Positions 17,298 through 25,665 are shown, numbered from the stretch's first letter. The stretch is DNA of 64,000 bases from CAVTHW01 sp963734625 (GCA_963734625.1 CAVTHW010000006.1:189164-253163); one strand, 5' to 3'. The notes: generated by a model not told the origin, from the letters alone. Numbers and translations: made by a program.

Positions 17298-18002
17298 CTA
17301 CTTCGCCGCTGTCAGGCCTTCCAGGGCGCTGGTCGCATCGCGGCCCACGCTCCCTGGCTGCGACTTCAACGGCTCCAGCAGATTGCGCGCTTCCTGGGGC
17401 TTGCTCGCGGCCAGTACTTGCGCCAGCGCGATCGTGGCCTGCGCCTTGGAAACCATCAGGGTGGGCTTGGCGATCAGGGCCCGCAGCAGCTTCTCCGCCT
17501 CCGCCGGCGCGCCCTGCGCGAATCGCACCTGGGCCAGGGCATAGTTCGCCAGGGACGCGTATTCCGGATTGCCGGATTTGGCGACTTCGCTAAAGGCCCG
17601 AGCCCCTTCGTCCAGCTTCCCCGCGTCGGTGGCCATGCTCCCCAACAGGTAGCGGCCTACGGCTCCCTCGGTTGTCCCCGGGTACTTGGTCGCAAGGTCC
17701 GTCAAGGACTTGGCGATAGCTTTGTCCTTATCCTCGGTAGTAGGGAAGGCGACGGAGGTGCCCTGAGGATCCTGCGCAACGTTCGCGGCCAGCACCTCCA
17801 GGGCCTTGGAGAGCTCGGCCTGGCGCGCCGCGCTCTGGCGAACGCTGTAGAACCACCAGCCGACCGCCACGAGCACCACCACCACCGCCACGGCGCCATA
17901 GCGCACCATTTGTTTCTTGTGTTCTGTGAGGAATTCGACGGTGTGCCCGACTTCCTGCGCGAACTTGTCCTGTTTCAGCCCTTTACGAGTGAGTCTGTCC
18001 AC
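17298..18002 (-). CDS. Membrane-anchored TPR-like protein (YfgM-like)
   Basis: A 234-residue protein with a basic cytoplasmic N-terminus, one membrane helix (YGAVAVVVVLVAVGWWFY) near residues 34-51, and an Ala-rich helical-repeat domain (GKLDEGARAFSEVAKSGNPE; LANYALAQVRFAQGAPAEAE) typical of tetratricopeptide repeats. The layout matches YfgM, an ancillary SecYEG/periplasmic chaperone protein. The functional assignment is by architecture only. Confidence 0.7.
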   Translation of the reverse strand: MDRLTRKGLKQDKFAQEVGHTVEFLTEHKKQMVRYGAVAVVVVLVAVGWWFYSVRQSAARQAELSKALEVLAANVAQDPQGTSVAFPTTEDKDKAIAKSLTDLATKYPGTTEGAVGRYLLGSMATDAGKLDEGARAFSEVAKSGNPEYASLANYALAQVRFAQGAPAEAEKLLRALIAKPTLMVSKAQATIALAQVLAASKPQEARNLLEPLKSQPGSVGRDATSALEGLTAAK

Positions 18003-18044
18003 TGGAACCTCGGTGAGAAATTTGATCCTAGCATATTGGCCGGC

Positions 18045-18695
18045 TCAGCGGACGTGGGTCAGCTTGTTGCGGATGGCGAACTTCGCCAGACCCACCAAGT
18101 CCTGCACGTCCAGCTTGCGCATCATGTGGCTGCGGTAGACCGAGACAGTCTTCTGGCTGATCTCCAGCCGTTCGGCGATCTGCTTGCCGGTGAGTCCCTG
18201 GACCAGCAGCGTGAAGACCTGATGCTGCCTGGGACTCAGTTGCTCGTACCCCTCGCCCCGTCCGGCGCCGCTGGGCGCCAAAACCTCCGGCAGATTGAAT
18301 CGAGGCGAGACGTAGATGCTTCCTTCCCGGACCTGTCGCAGAGCCTCCAACAGGCACTCCGCCGGGTCGCTCTTCAGAATGTAGCCGTTCGCCCCGGATC
18401 GGAGCACCTCGAGCACCGTCTTCCGGTCCCGGCGCATGGAGACGATCAGAATCTTGGTCGAGGGGCAGCGGCGGCGGATTCGGCGGACAACACCAAGAGC
18501 GTCCAGCTTAGCAAGTCCGAGGTCCAGGACCGCCACATCTGGCGACAGGGAAGCGATCAGCTTGATCGCGCTTCGCCCGTCGCCGCAGTGCCCGACGACT
18601 CGAAACTTCCGCGTCTTCTCGCAGAGCGCGGCCATCCCCTCCCGCAGCAGGGTCTGCTCATCGGCCAGAACGATGGTAGTCCTCCGCGCCCTCAT
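18045..18695 (-). CDS. NarL/LuxR-type response regulator
   Basis: A 216-residue two-domain regulator. The receiver has the acidic pair in LADEQTLLREG, the phospho-acceptor Asp58 in VAVLDLGLA, and Lys in GYILKSDP. The output domain (LSPRQHQVFTLLVQGLTGKQ and the following helix-turn-helix) binds DNA. No histidine kinase is adjacent, so its partner must be elsewhere. It sits next to partner-switching genes, which suggests a local signalling cluster. Confidence 0.85.
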   Translation of the reverse strand: MRARRTTIVLADEQTLLREGMAALCEKTRKFRVVGHCGDGRSAIKLIASLSPDVAVLDLGLAKLDALGVVRRIRRRCPSTKILIVSMRRDRKTVLEVLRSGANGYILKSDPAECLLEALRQVREGSIYVSPRFNLPEVLAPSGAGRGEGYEQLSPRQHQVFTLLVQGLTGKQIAERLEISQKTVSVYRSHMMRKLDVQDLVGLAKFAIRNKLTHVR

Positions 18696-18739
18696 CCGCT
18701 GAACGCTGCGCCTGGTTGGGCCGCCAGCAGACGTAAGTC

Positions 18740-19084
18740 TTACAGGAAACTGCGCAGGGCGGAGGCTTCGTCGTCGTGGACTTCGAACACCGTATACAGC
18801 TTGGTGATCTGAAGCAGATCCTTCACCCGCTTGCTCAGGCCGAGCAGTTTCAAGACGCCGCCCTGATTGGTGGCCGTGGTGAAACCCGAAACCAGTTCAC
18901 CCACCCCCGAGCTGTCGATGTAAGAAACGTCACTGAGATTCAGAAGAATCTTCTTGTTGCCCTTGGAAACCAGCCCGCGAATAGACTCGCGAAGCGCGCT
19001 GGCGCCTTCTCCCAAGGTAATGCGCCCCAGCGCGTCGATTACGCTGACGTCGCCCACCTGCCGCGTCACAACTTGTATACTCAC
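18740..19084 (-). CDS. STAS-domain anti-sigma factor antagonist
   Basis: A 114-residue SpoIIAA/RsbV-like protein. The switch site is DSSGVGEL with Ser58/Ser59, phosphorylated by a partner HATPase kinase. The adjacent upstream gene encodes such a kinase, so the two form a partner-switching module. The target sigma factor is not visible here. Confidence 0.88.
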   Translation of the reverse strand: MSIQVVTRQVGDVSVIDALGRITLGEGASALRESIRGLVSKGNKKILLNLSDVSYIDSSGVGELVSGFTTATNQGGVLKLLGLSKRVKDLLQITKLYTVFEVHDDEASALRSFL

Positions 19085-19115
19085 TGCGTAGTCCTCCTAA
19101 ATTAATCCCGCTCCA

Positions 19116-19559
19116 TCACGACTTCTGCGTCAAGTACTTCACCAGTCTGACTTCCGTTCCAGTTGGAGTCAGTCTGCGTATTTGAACCTCGTCCACAAAC
19201 GCCCGGACCAGGAGCAGCCCCCGGCCGGACTGGTGGAGCAAATTTTCGTCAGCCAGAGGATCGGGCAGGCTCGCCAGGTCGAAGCCGTCTCCCTCGTCCG
19301 CCACGATGACGGCGAGGTGATCGGCGGCCCTGGCAATCTCCAGATGCACTCTCTTGTGCGCATTGTAGCGGTTCCCATGCACCACGGCGTTCACCATGGT
19401 CTCGCGCACCGCCATGCTGATCTTGTGCAGCTCTTCCTCGGGGAGACCCGCTTCCTCAGCCGCCTTCAGGACCATTTCGTCGGCCCCGTCAACGCTTTCC
19501 AAAGTGGATTCCAAGTAGGTATCGACCACGCAGATTTCTCCGCCAGCCAGCCCGCCCAT
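19116..19559 (-). CDS. HATPase serine kinase/anti-sigma factor (RsbW/SpoIIAB-like)
   Basis: A 147-residue GHKL ATPase domain protein. The N box reads RETMVNAVVHGN (Glu53, Asn57), the G1 box DEGDGFD and the G2 box SGRGLLLV. It would phosphorylate the STAS protein encoded 31 bases downstream and bind a sigma factor when the antagonist is phosphorylated. The start at 19559 has only moderate support; a shorter form starting a few residues later is possible. Confidence 0.85.
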   Translation of the reverse strand: MGGLAGGEICVVDTYLESTLESVDGADEMVLKAAEEAGLPEEELHKISMAVRETMVNAVVHGNRYNAHKRVHLEIARAADHLAVIVADEGDGFDLASLPDPLADENLLHQSGRGLLLVRAFVDEVQIRRLTPTGTEVRLVKYLTQKS

Positions 19560-19658
19560 GGTGATTCACGTACTCGCCCCGGCTGATTCGCAACCCGGTC
19601 AAGTCGAATCGTTACAATAGAATAGTTACACTCAAAAAGTCAAGGTGGTGGTCGCCCC

Positions 19659-22079
19659 GTGAAGATCGCGAGCTCGGAACTCCTGGAATTCGACGCCCTG
19701 AAGCGGCTGCTGCTCCGTTACGTCTCCAGCCCGCTCGGTCGTCAGGAAATCGAGAAGATCCAGCCGGGCGTCGATCGCGCCGCTCTGGAAGAGACCCTGG
19801 CCCAAACGGGCGAAGCAATTGAGTATCTCCAAACCGCCTCCCGGCCCCATCCGGCTGCGCGCGGCGCGGCCGTGCGGCTCCACTTCGACACCCTCCGGGA
19901 GCCTGCCCAGGCGCTCGGCAAACTGCGCATCGAGGGAGCCTGCCTGGAAGCCGCCGAAATTTGCGAGCTGACCGAATTGCTGGACGTCGCCGCCGACATC
20001 CGCCGCCTGCTCTTGTCCGTGGCCCAGCGATTTCCCCGGCTGGGCGCTCTTGCCGAGAAGCTCGGCGAGTTCTCCCCGCTGGTGCGGGATCTGGCGGGCA
20101 AGTTCCTTCCGGATGGAACCGTAGTGGACCATGCCACGCCGGAGCTCGCCCGCCTGAGGCGCGAGACCGAGAGGCAGCGGGTGCTCATCCAGGAGTCGCT
20201 CGAGCGGTTTCTGCGCCTGCACCGCGAGGCGGATGTCTTGCAGGAGGAGTTCGTCACCATCCGCAACGAGCGCTTCGTGGTGCCCGTCATCGCCGGCCGC
20301 CAGAAGAAGATCGAGGGCGTCATCCATGCCTCCAGCGGCAGCGGCCACACCCTCTTTGTCGAGCCGCTCGAGACCATCGAGCTGAACAACGACCTGGTGC
20401 GGCTCACCGAGGAGGAGCTGCGCGAGGTTCACAGAATCCTGCGGGAGATGACCGCGCGCCTGCGCCAGTCGCAGGGCCCCATCCAGCGCACGGCCGCGGT
20501 TCTGGCCGAGCTCGAATTGCTGTTCGCCAAGGCGGACTTCGCCCTCGACTTCGGCTGCGTCATCCCCCGCTTCAGCCCTCCGGAGGCCCGCCGCCTGAGG
20601 CTGCGGGACGCCCGCCACCCTCTGTTGGAGGAGGTCCTGCGCCGTCAGAAGCGGCCGATCGTTCCGGTCTCCCTCGCACTCGACGACGAATGCCGGACCC
20701 TGCTCATCAGCGGTCCAAACACCGGCGGCAAGACCGTCACCATGAAGACCGTGGGGCTCCTGGCGCTCATGGCCCAATCCGGGCTGCCCGTTCCTTGCCT
20801 CGAGGCCGAGTTCCCGATCTTCGGCCAGGTGCTGGCTGACATCGGCGACAACCAGTCCATCCAGGAAAGCCTGAGCACTTTCTCCGCGCACATCGCCAGA
20901 GTCCGGGAGATGCTGGCCGCCGCCGATTCCGGTTCCCTGGTGCTTCTGGACGAGTTGGGCCGCGCGACCGACCCCGAAGAGGGCGGCGCGCTGGGAGTGG
21001 CCGTCATCGAGCACTTCCGCGCTACCGGAGCGTTCACCCTCGCTTCCACTCACTTGCTCGCCCTCAAGATCTACGGCGCCGGCGTCCCCGGCGTCACCAA
21101 CGCCAGCATGGGCTTCGACGACCGGACCCTGGAGCCCACCTATGTCTTGATGACTGGAGCGCCCGGCAAATCGGCCGGCCTGGAAATCGCCCGCCACCTC
21201 GGCATGCCGGAGCACCTCATCGACGAGGCGCGCCAGCGGCTGGGGAGCCGGGAGCGCGACGTCGCGGCTTTCCTTTCGGAACTGCACCTGCGCCTGGAAG
21301 AGGTTTCCGGGCGCGAGCGGGAACTTCGCGAGCAGATCGTGTCCCTGGCCGCCCGCGAGCAGGCGCTCACCAAGCAGTGGTCCGACCGCGAGTCCGCCAA
21401 GCTGAAAGAGCTTGATCGCCGCTGCGACCTGGTGCTGGAGCGGTTCGAAGAGCAGGCGCGCGAGACCCTCGCCGGTATTTTGCAGGAACCGGAGCGAAAG
21501 AAGGCCGCCGGCGGCGCTCTGCGCCAGGTGGCCAAGCTCAAGCGGGAGCTGCGCGAGGAAATGGAAGTTACCGTTCTTTCCACGCGCAGCGATTCACGCG
21601 GCGGCGTGCTGGAGCGGCCGAAGATCGTCGAAGGCGCCCGCGTTCGCCTGAAAGGGGTTCGCGAGCCGGCTCGCGTTCGCCGGCTTCTCGCTGGCGATCG
21701 GATCGAAGTCGAGGCGGGATTCATGAAGCTGCAAGTTTCCGCGGACGAGGTGCTGGAGGTACTGCCCGACGCGCCCGGCGTCTCCCTGCCGCCGAGGGTT
21801 TCCTTCGACGCGGCTCCTCTGGTGAGCGGCGCGGTCGAGGAACTCAATCTGATCGGCCAGCGCGCCGAAGAGGCTATCGAGCGGGTGGAGAAGTTTCTGG
21901 ACACCGCGATTTTGGCCGACGTCACCCAGGTCAGAATCGTCCACGGCCACGGCATGGGTATACTGCGCCGGGCCGTCGCCGAGTATCTGGCCAAGCACCC
22001 CAACGTGGAGAAGTCCTATCCCGCCGAACAGAGCCAGGGCGGCACTGGCGCAACCATTGTGGAGTTAAAGGGAAGTTGA
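19659..22079 (+). CDS. mutS2: Endonuclease MutS2 (MutS-like ATPase with Smr domain)
   Basis: An 806-residue MutS2. Walker A GPNTGGKT is at residues 352-359, Walker B is in LVLLDELGRATDPEEGGAL, and the adjoining ASTHLLALK block is present. A coiled coil (residues about 520-640) leads to a C-terminal Smr nuclease domain with LNLIGQRAEEAIERVEKFLD and HGHGMGILR. MutS2 suppresses homeologous recombination and splits collided ribosomes. It is divergent from the HATPase gene, with promoters expected in the 99-base gap. Confidence 0.96.
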   Translation: MKIASSELLEFDALKRLLLRYVSSPLGRQEIEKIQPGVDRAALEETLAQTGEAIEYLQTASRPHPAARGAAVRLHFDTLREPAQALGKLRIEGACLEAAEICELTELLDVAADIRRLLLSVAQRFPRLGALAEKLGEFSPLVRDLAGKFLPDGTVVDHATPELARLRRETERQRVLIQESLERFLRLHREADVLQEEFVTIRNERFVVPVIAGRQKKIEGVIHASSGSGHTLFVEPLETIELNNDLVRLTEEELREVHRILREMTARLRQSQGPIQRTAAVLAELELLFAKADFALDFGCVIPRFSPPEARRLRLRDARHPLLEEVLRRQKRPIVPVSLALDDECRTLLISGPNTGGKTVTMKTVGLLALMAQSGLPVPCLEAEFPIFGQVLADIGDNQSIQESLSTFSAHIARVREMLAAADSGSLVLLDELGRATDPEEGGALGVAVIEHFRATGAFTLASTHLLALKIYGAGVPGVTNASMGFDDRTLEPTYVLMTGAPGKSAGLEIARHLGMPEHLIDEARQRLGSRERDVAAFLSELHLRLEEVSGRERELREQIVSLAAREQALTKQWSDRESAKLKELDRRCDLVLERFEEQARETLAGILQEPERKKAAGGALRQVAKLKRELREEMEVTVLSTRSDSRGGVLERPKIVEGARVRLKGVREPARVRRLLAGDRIEVEAGFMKLQVSADEVLEVLPDAPGVSLPPRVSFDAAPLVSGAVEELNLIGQRAEEAIERVEKFLDTAILADVTQVRIVHGHGMGILRRAVAEYLAKHPNVEKSYPAEQSQGGTGATIVELKGS

Positions 22080-22139
22080 CGCCGGAATCCTACTGTCGCT
22101 AGAGTAGGAGAAGCCGTTCGCCAGCGAAGCAGTTCCTGT

Positions 22140-22214
22140 GTCCCCATCGTCTAGCCCGGCCTAGGACATCGCCCTTTCACGGCGGTAACGGGGGTTCGAA
22201 TCCCCCTGGGGACG
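22140..22214 (+). tRNA. tRNA-Glu (anticodon TTC)
   Basis: Acceptor arms GTCCCCA and TGGGGAC pair, the anticodon loop CTTTCAC reads TTC, and the T arm is GGGGGTTCGAATCCCCC. The island begins directly at its 3' end, a common integration point. Confidence 0.97.
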
Positions 22215-22215
22215 C

Positions 22216-22762
22216 CTTGCTTGGAGATGCTCTCCTGGATCAGTTTCTCGGCCAGTTCCGCGCTTTCTCCAGAGGCTATCATCCAGCCGACGACATAGCG
22301 GCTGAACAGGTCGAGGATCACGTAGAGATAGAAGTAGGTCCACTTGACCGGACCGCGGAGTTTGGTGATGTCCCAGCTCCAGACCTGGTTGGGCCGGGTG
22401 GCCAGCAGTTCCGGCTTCTGGTAGGCCGGGTGCCGCAGTTGATCGCGCCGCTCGCGCACTTCACCGTGCTCTTCCAAAAGACGGTACATCGTGCGCGGCG
22501 AGCATACGTAGAGGCCCTCGTCCAGCAACGTGGCGTGGACCTGGTGCGGCGCCTGATCCACGAACCGTTCCGAGTGCAGATGCACCAGGGCGGTCTGGCG
22601 CTCCGTGTCGGAGAGAGCCCGCGCCGGCTTGGGCCGTGGGGCGATGGCGTCGGATTCCGGGCGTGGCGCTCGCGCCCGATAGAAGGAGGCCCGGGGAAGA
22701 TCCAGAGCACGGCAGGCCGCCGCGCAGCCGACCGAGGTCGACAGTTGAGTGGCTGCCGTCAC
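22216..22762 (-). pseudogene. IS3 transposase orfB, C-terminally truncated
   Basis: Starts at GTG 22762, overlapping the orfA stop (GTGA). It reads CRALDLPRASFYRARAPRPE, then RPNQVWSWDITKLRGPVKWT with the first Asp of the DDE triad and VILDLFSRYVVGWM. It stops matching after QESISKQGV, where tRNA-Glu begins; the rest of the open frame is antisense tRNA. The later catalytic Asp-Glu part is missing, so it is inactive. Confidence 0.8.
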
Positions 22763-23277
22763 GAGTTGCCCTCTTCCCGGCCCGCCGCCGGCAGCGCGAT
22801 CCCCAGCAGGGCCGAGACTTTTTTTTGAACGTCGATGATGATCTCGGCCTGCTGCAGTTTCTTCTTCACCTGCACCAGTTCGGATTTCAGCTTGCAGTTC
22901 TCCTCGGCCAAGGGGTTGCGGGTCGGCTTGCGGCCGCGCTTCTTGGACAACGCGCCGAGAGCGCCGGCTTCGCGGAGCCGCCGCCACTCGACCAGGTGGG
23001 ACGAGTACAGCCCCTCGCGCCGCAACAGAGCGCCGATCGCGCCCGGATCGGTGGCTTGGTCGGCCTCCTCGACGATGCCCAGCTTGTACTCGGCAGTGAA
23101 CTTGCGGCGCTGGGCTTTGGCCACGACTTCGGAATCGGCGGCCGGAGGGGCCGCGGGTCGCCTCGAGTTGGCAGCCCCTCCGCTACGGGAGGGCTCGCTC
23201 CGCTCGCCCTCCCTGCGCTCCAGGGCTGCCAACTCGACCATGCGGGAATCTCCATTGAGCTTCAAATCGCCTACCAT
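22759..23277 (-). CDS. IS3 orfA (helix-turn-helix transposase subunit)
   Basis: A 172-residue protein. After a variable N-terminus comes AQRRKFTAEYKLGIVEEADQ, the canonical IS3 orfA start, then a helix-turn-helix and a leucine-zipper-like KSELVQVKKKLQQAEIIIDV. The extra N-terminal 50 residues include an inverted repeat (23164-23236) translated as ELAALERREGERSEPSRSGG, suggesting a REP-like insertion or an upstream misassigned start. Confidence 0.75.
   Translation of the reverse strand: MVGDLKLNGDSRMVELAALERREGERSEPSRSGGAANSRRPAAPPAADSEVVAKAQRRKFTAEYKLGIVEEADQATDPGAIGALLRREGLYSSHLVEWRRLREAGALGALSKKRGRKPTRNPLAEENCKLKSELVQVKKKLQQAEIIIDVQKKVSALLGIALPAAGREEGNS
23164..23236. repeat. Nested hairpin (REP-like) inside IS3 orfA
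   Basis: CGAGTTGGCAGCCC (23164-23177) pairs with GGGCTGCCAACTCG (23223-23236), and inside it GGGAGGGC pairs with GCCCTCCC. Such double palindromes with a G/C-rich core are typical of mobile REP-like units. It keeps the orfA frame open. Confidence 0.6.
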
Positions 23278-23336
23278 GATGTCTCATCTCTCCGCCCCCT
23301 GAAGGTCAGTAATTGCGGGCGAGGGAGGTGTCTCAG

Positions 23337-23633
23337 TCATGTTGGCACAGAGGGTTCGTCGTCATACCACCCAATCAATTGTAGGTACCGTTGGAGAGCC
23401 GGGCTCACAGGGAACTGAGTCAGATCAACAGGAGGCCACTCGCCACGTTCGCAGGCTTCCAAATAAGCGTCAACGGCGGCAGCGGCGAATGCGTCTACAT
23501 CAGCCCGAAGCCGTCTGTCCTCACCTTCGCTTGTTGGGGAGTCCGGGGTGTTCCTGAGATGCTCCGTCTTGGGGTGTCCTTCAGGCCCCATCACCTTTCG
23601 ACAGTGTTCACCGCGCATTTCGCCGATTATCAC
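23337..23633 (-). CDS. Hypothetical protein
   Basis: A 98-residue open frame, acidic and helical in its second half (ADVDAFAAAAVDAYLEACER, then WYDDEPSVPT). It lies between the IS3 remnant and the repeat/RNA region. No clear ribosome binding site is seen at the first ATG; a start at the internal MGPEGHPK is equally possible. I do not recognise it. Confidence 0.35.
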   Translation of the reverse strand: MIIGEMRGEHCRKVMGPEGHPKTEHLRNTPDSPTSEGEDRRLRADVDAFAAAAVDAYLEACERGEWPPVDLTQFPVSPALQRYLQLIGWYDDEPSVPT

Positions 23634-23672
23634 ACACCAACGCTGGTAGGAAACAACCTAAGCGCCCTAACC

Positions 23673-23704
23673 CGGCTTAAAGCCGTTTCATTTTTCTTTT
23701 TGTT
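23673..23704 (+). terminator. Hairpin plus T-run
   Basis: CGGCT TAA AGCCG is followed by TTTCATTTTTCTTTT on the plus strand. It resembles an intrinsic terminator, but no plus-strand gene is recognised upstream. Confidence 0.4.
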
Positions 23705-23907
23705 ATCCTTGTGCGCGAAACCAGGCTTTTCAGCCCCGGTGAGCCTCTGGTGGTAGCTTAACAGCATCACACCGTCCTGCAAAGTATTGAAATAACTTAA
23801 CATATATGAATTGTGAGGAAGCTCCGCTTTACCCACTGGAAGTGAAGACTCTCTGCCTAGAATAGCGAACAAAAGGCGAACCTGTCTATCTAGCCCGGTT
23901 CGGCCCT

Positions 23908-24100
23908 AACCAGGCACCGCTAGGCTCAACCAGGCCCTGCAAGGCCAAGGCGAGGCTAAACCCTGGTTCGGCTTGTGATTCTCTGGTGGTTCTCTGGGGG
24001 TCTATTCAGCTATGACAAAGGGCGGCGCTAAACCAGGCCCTGCTAGGCTCAACCAGGCTTTGTTTTGTGTGGCTTAGCTCAACCGAGCATCGCTAGGCCC
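23908..24100. repeat. Cluster of degenerate 20-nt repeats
   Basis: Units near AACCAGGCCCTGCTAGGCTC start at 23908, 23928, 24031, 24051 (with an internal 10-nt insertion) and 24081. Two pairs are head to tail with no spacer. They are too short and too regularly abutting for a CRISPR array. On the minus strand they read GAGCCTAGC...GCCTGGTT and lie at the 3' side of the candidate RNA. Confidence 0.6.
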
Positions 24101-24706
24101 TGTTTTGCCCTGTCTTCCTTGTCTTGCCCCTTACGTTCTCTCTTATAGCGGCCTGAGACAAGAGGCGATCTGTTCGCTTCGCTCTAAAGTCCTCTTATAG
24201 ATTTTAAATTGCTCGCTAGGTCGTACAGGTGGTGAGCGGCCACACGAATCCTTACCCGTTAGGATTCGCATGATGCCACACGTACAGTATGGAGCCGCAG
24301 GGCCTAGTTCTTCTTAGCCTAGACAGCTTAGACTGGGTTTCGACTCACTCGGTTTAAAACCGTTGCGGTTACCCGCGTTAGGTCTCGGTCCGACCTTTAC
24401 GTGCCTGAGACAACGTCCTATAGGATGATTCCCACCGAACTAGATTCCCGGTTGGCTCTCCGGTTTGGTTCGCGGTTGCCGAGCTTTCAAACTCGTTCTC
24501 TTCTCCTACTACCCTTCACCGCCGCTCATCAGGACCTTTCGCCCGGTTATCTGCTTTGGTCAGGTGTTTCGACCTCAGCACTAGCAACACACATGCCCTA
24601 CTGGTTGCCACCTAAGTTCCCGAATGCGATCCCTTACCGATGTTGTAAACGGCCGGAAGGACAGCCTTACGTCCTTACAGCACGGCTGTCTTTCGACAGC
24701 TATCAC
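24100..24706 (-). ncRNA. Candidate large structured noncoding RNA
   Basis: A strong minus-strand promoter (24713-24740) reads into about 600 nt without a convincing gene. The first transcribed hairpin is GCTGTC-GAAA-GACAGC (24685-24700) and another is GCGG-GTAA-CCGC (24365-24376). Both loops are GNRA only when read on the minus strand, which agrees with the promoter. Other stems are AGGTC/GACCT (24380-24396), CGAATCCT/AGGATTCG (24245-24268) and AAGAGG/CCTCTT (24160-24196). A weak terminator-like stem with TTTT lies near 23870-23905, so the RNA may extend through the repeat cluster to about 850 nt. It could belong to the giant mobile-element RNAs (GOLLD, ROOL class) or be new; no family was identified. 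Confidence 0.45.
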
Positions 24707-24712
24707 GATAAC

Positions 24713-24740
24713 ATTATAACACACGTTGTCAATTTGTCAA
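24713..24740 (-). promoter_or_regulatory. Consensus sigma70-type promoter for the candidate RNA
   Basis: On the minus strand TTGACA (24740-24735), a 16-base spacer, then TATAAT (24718-24713). Both hexamers are perfect consensus, which is rare in this genome and implies strong constitutive transcription leftwards from about 24706. Confidence 0.7.
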
Positions 24741-24758
24741 GTCCTTAGGGATGGCATT

Positions 24759-24780
24759 CGTTGCAACGTGTTAATAACAC
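24759..24780. promoter_or_regulatory. Two overlapping palindromes upstream of the RNA promoter
   Basis: CGTTGCAACG (24759-24768) shares its last base with GTGTTAATAACAC (24768-24780). Both are perfect inverted repeats and lie about 20 bases upstream of the -35 element, a plausible regulator site. Confidence 0.45.
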
Positions 24781-25269
24781 AGGAAATATAGTTGTAAGAC
24801 AAATGCGCTCTAGTTGCTCAAGTGTTGCAAATATCGATAACTGAGACCTCATAGTACTGTGCAGCGGGCAAAGTGTTTGACAGAACTGCGGCATCAACTC
24901 CTGTTTTCCAAAGAACGATGCGCAGCGTGCTGTATGTGTCTATTGCGCCATTGCTGACATAAAGTAACTGCACAGTATGCAGTCGGTCTTGTAGGGGGCT
25001 AAGGATATGCAGCGATGCCGATAAGTGCTGTTACTCAATAGCAGCCCCGTAGACGCGTTGCTGGGCCTGAACCATGGTTAGGTATAGCCGGGCCTGGTAA
25101 ATCGCGTGTAGGGGCTCCCAGGACGATTTAGGGGGTATCCAGGGGCAGCGCCGCCAGTTTCTCAATGGTGATTCGCTGTCTCTCGATCAGCGGTTGAATC
25201 ATGCGGCGGTTTCACGTCCAGGTCGCGGCGTGAGATTTCAACGGTTTGGGATTTCGCATGCGAAACCGG
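24781..25269. other. Intergenic region without a recognised gene
   Basis: Contains the imperfect palindrome CTGCACAGTATGCAG (24968-24982), which with its flank resembles the boundary repeat at 26766, and TTTCGCATGCGAAA (25252-25265), a perfect 14-base palindrome just past the stop of the next gene. A minus-strand fragment near 25140-25205 reads MIQPLIERQRITIEKLAALP, perhaps a transposase remnant. Nothing else is supported. Confidence 0.4.
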
Positions 25270-25665
25270 CTAATCCTCTTCCCCTGGTGGCGATACAGTA
25301 ACGCTCTTCTCTGCGTGCTTGACTCTACGCTCTCTCAGGTTAAGGAAGACGCCTATGAGGCTCATAATCCAGCCCACTGGGTAGGGTAGAACCACGAGCA
25401 ACCACCAGTTCGCATGCCCACTGCTGCCGCCAGTCCCTCCGAACCCGCTCAGCACGAACATCGCGCCAACGCCGATTGCTATCAGGCCGAAGGCCCAGCA
25501 AAGGAGTCTGCGGAGCCGACTCTTGCTGAGGAGTGCGCCGAGCGCAACCATGCCACTGCCGGGGAGAATGAGGAGCGATCCCTCCAGCGGGTCAATGGCT
25601 CCGATCAGCATGGCGATGAGGCCAACGATCACCAGAACGCGTGACCAGTGTTCACGTCCGTGCAT
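25270..25665 (-). CDS. Small multi-pass membrane protein, unknown
   Basis: A 131-residue protein with about four hydrophobic helices (VLVIVGLIAMLIGAI; LLILPGSGMVALGALL; LLCWAFGLIAIGVGAMFVLS; WWLLVVLPYPVGWIMSLIGV) and a charged C-terminus. The start at 25665 is preferred because AAAGGA stands at a good distance; a longer frame begins at 25746. No family recognised. It is in the low-GC island. Confidence 0.6.
   Translation of the reverse strand: MHGREHWSRVLVIVGLIAMLIGAIDPLEGSLLILPGSGMVALGALLSKSRLRRLLCWAFGLIAIGVGAMFVLSGFGGTGGSSGHANWWLLVVLPYPVGWIMSLIGVFLNLRERRVKHAEKSVTVSPPGEED

Larger units (their letters stand above)
22216..23330 (-). mobile_element. IS3-family element, truncated at the tRNA-Glu end
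   Basis: orfA and orfB are in the classic IS3 arrangement on the minus strand. The orfB side is cut off directly beside tRNA-Glu, so about the last 100 codons of the transposase and one terminal repeat are missing. A possible outer end is the TGTCTCAGTCATG near 23330. Confidence 0.75.

Noticed and set aside
23908..24100. CRISPR array
   Set aside because: Units are about 20 nt, several abut without spacers, and no cas gene is present.
24401..24748. 115-residue plus-strand open frame
   Set aside because: No ribosome binding site, odd composition, and it is antisense to the promoter-driven candidate RNA.
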